Shown here piece after piece: positions 5,888 through 6,127 of a stretch of 6,127 nt of DNA. Within the stretch, counting starts at the first letter, position 1. Every line of letters begins with the position of its first letter. The notes under the pieces are model-generated. The model made no database searches. It saw only the letters and a list, made by a program, of their open reading frames with translations, and was not told where the DNA came from. A program made the position numbers and the translations under genes. The stretch is from contig DAOWMR010000182.1 of assembly GCA_030642995.1 (NCBI GenBank), forward strand, positions 1 to 6,127, read 5' to 3'. This DNA is from Spirochaetales bacterium. Its GTDB lineage: Bacteria; Spirochaetota; Spirochaetia; DSM-27196; SLST01.

Positions 5888-6127
5888 ATGGACACAATTG
5901 GATTCATCGGCGCCGGAAACATGGCGGAGGCCTTCATCAAGGGCGTCATCTCATCGGGCCTGTATGCTCCCGATTCAGTTATGGCGGCGGACCCGCGGGA
6001 AGAACGGTTGGGGTTCCTCGCCGAGGAATACGGGATCAAGACCACCGTTGACAACACCACCCTCGTTGCCGAATCGGCTATCATCTTCCTCAGCGTCAAG
6101 CCGCAGAACATGGCAAAAATGCTGGAG
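5888..6127 (+). CDS. proC: Pyrroline-5-carboxylate reductase, N-terminal part, cut by the window edge
   Basis: The first 80 residues are visible, of about 270 in the family. The enzyme reduces P5C to proline with NAD(P)H in the cytoplasm, the last step of proline synthesis. The N-terminus MDTIGFIGAGNMAEAFIKG carries the Rossmann dinucleotide-binding motif GAGNMA (8-13), typical of ProC, and SVKPQ (69-73) is the second conserved ProC motif. ATG 5888 lies two bases after the dehydrogenase stop, with GAGGAG upstream. The frame is intact to the edge. The two genes almost certainly share a transcript; they consume the same metabolite in opposite directions, one towards glutamate and one towards proline. 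Confidence 0.95.
   Translation, partial: MDTIGFIGAGNMAEAFIKGVISSGLYAPDSVMAADPREERLGFLAEEYGIKTTVDNTTLVAESAIIFLSVKPQNMAKMLE

Noticed and set aside
4386..5897. Open frames overlapping the P5C dehydrogenase gene on both strands
   Set aside because: They lie inside a clearly conserved enzyme gene and have biased, non-family composition.

Overview
The window is GC-rich bacterial DNA with standard Shine-Dalgarno starts. It holds two extracytoplasmic protein genes on the minus strand, a gene-poor divergent gap of about 635 bases, and the start of a proline/glutamate metabolism operon on the plus strand. A serpin, a lipoprotein built from FN3, PKD and sulfatase-modifying-factor-like domains, and a mitochondrial-type P5C dehydrogenase together suggest an environmental Gram-negative bacterium, perhaps of the FCB group or a related candidate phylum. 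That placement is inference from protein style only; no marker gene is present.

Layout: 1-110 is the window edge, with no gene I can settle. 111-1802 (minus) encodes an exported serpin whose reactive-centre loop is interrupted by a complete 157-residue Hint (intein-like) self-processing domain. This is the most striking object in the window. 1803-1908 carries a good candidate promoter for the serpin. 1909-3618 (minus) encodes a predicted lipoprotein (FN3-FN3-PKD-FGE-like) whose frame is broken by a single TGA exactly where the first FN3 domain should have its conserved tryptophan. 3619-4253 is the divergent intergenic gap, with only possible remnants. 4254-5885 (plus) is L-glutamate gamma-semialdehyde (P5C) dehydrogenase. 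Its stop codon is followed after two bases by proC (P5C reductase), which runs off the right edge.

Functionally, the plus-strand pair acts on one metabolite: the dehydrogenase sends P5C to glutamate and the reductase sends it to proline. The two minus-strand genes both encode secreted or surface proteins, but the serpin seems to have its own promoter, so a shared pathway is not demonstrated. In the serpin, removing the Hint domain from Cys364 to Asn520 would rejoin a reactive loop of exactly the canonical serpin length. The Hint may therefore be a post-export switch that makes or breaks the inhibitory loop. The residue after the Hint is Lys, not Cys/Ser/Thr, so classical intein splicing is not expected; cleavage or unconventional splicing of the kind known for bacterial intein-like domains is more likely.
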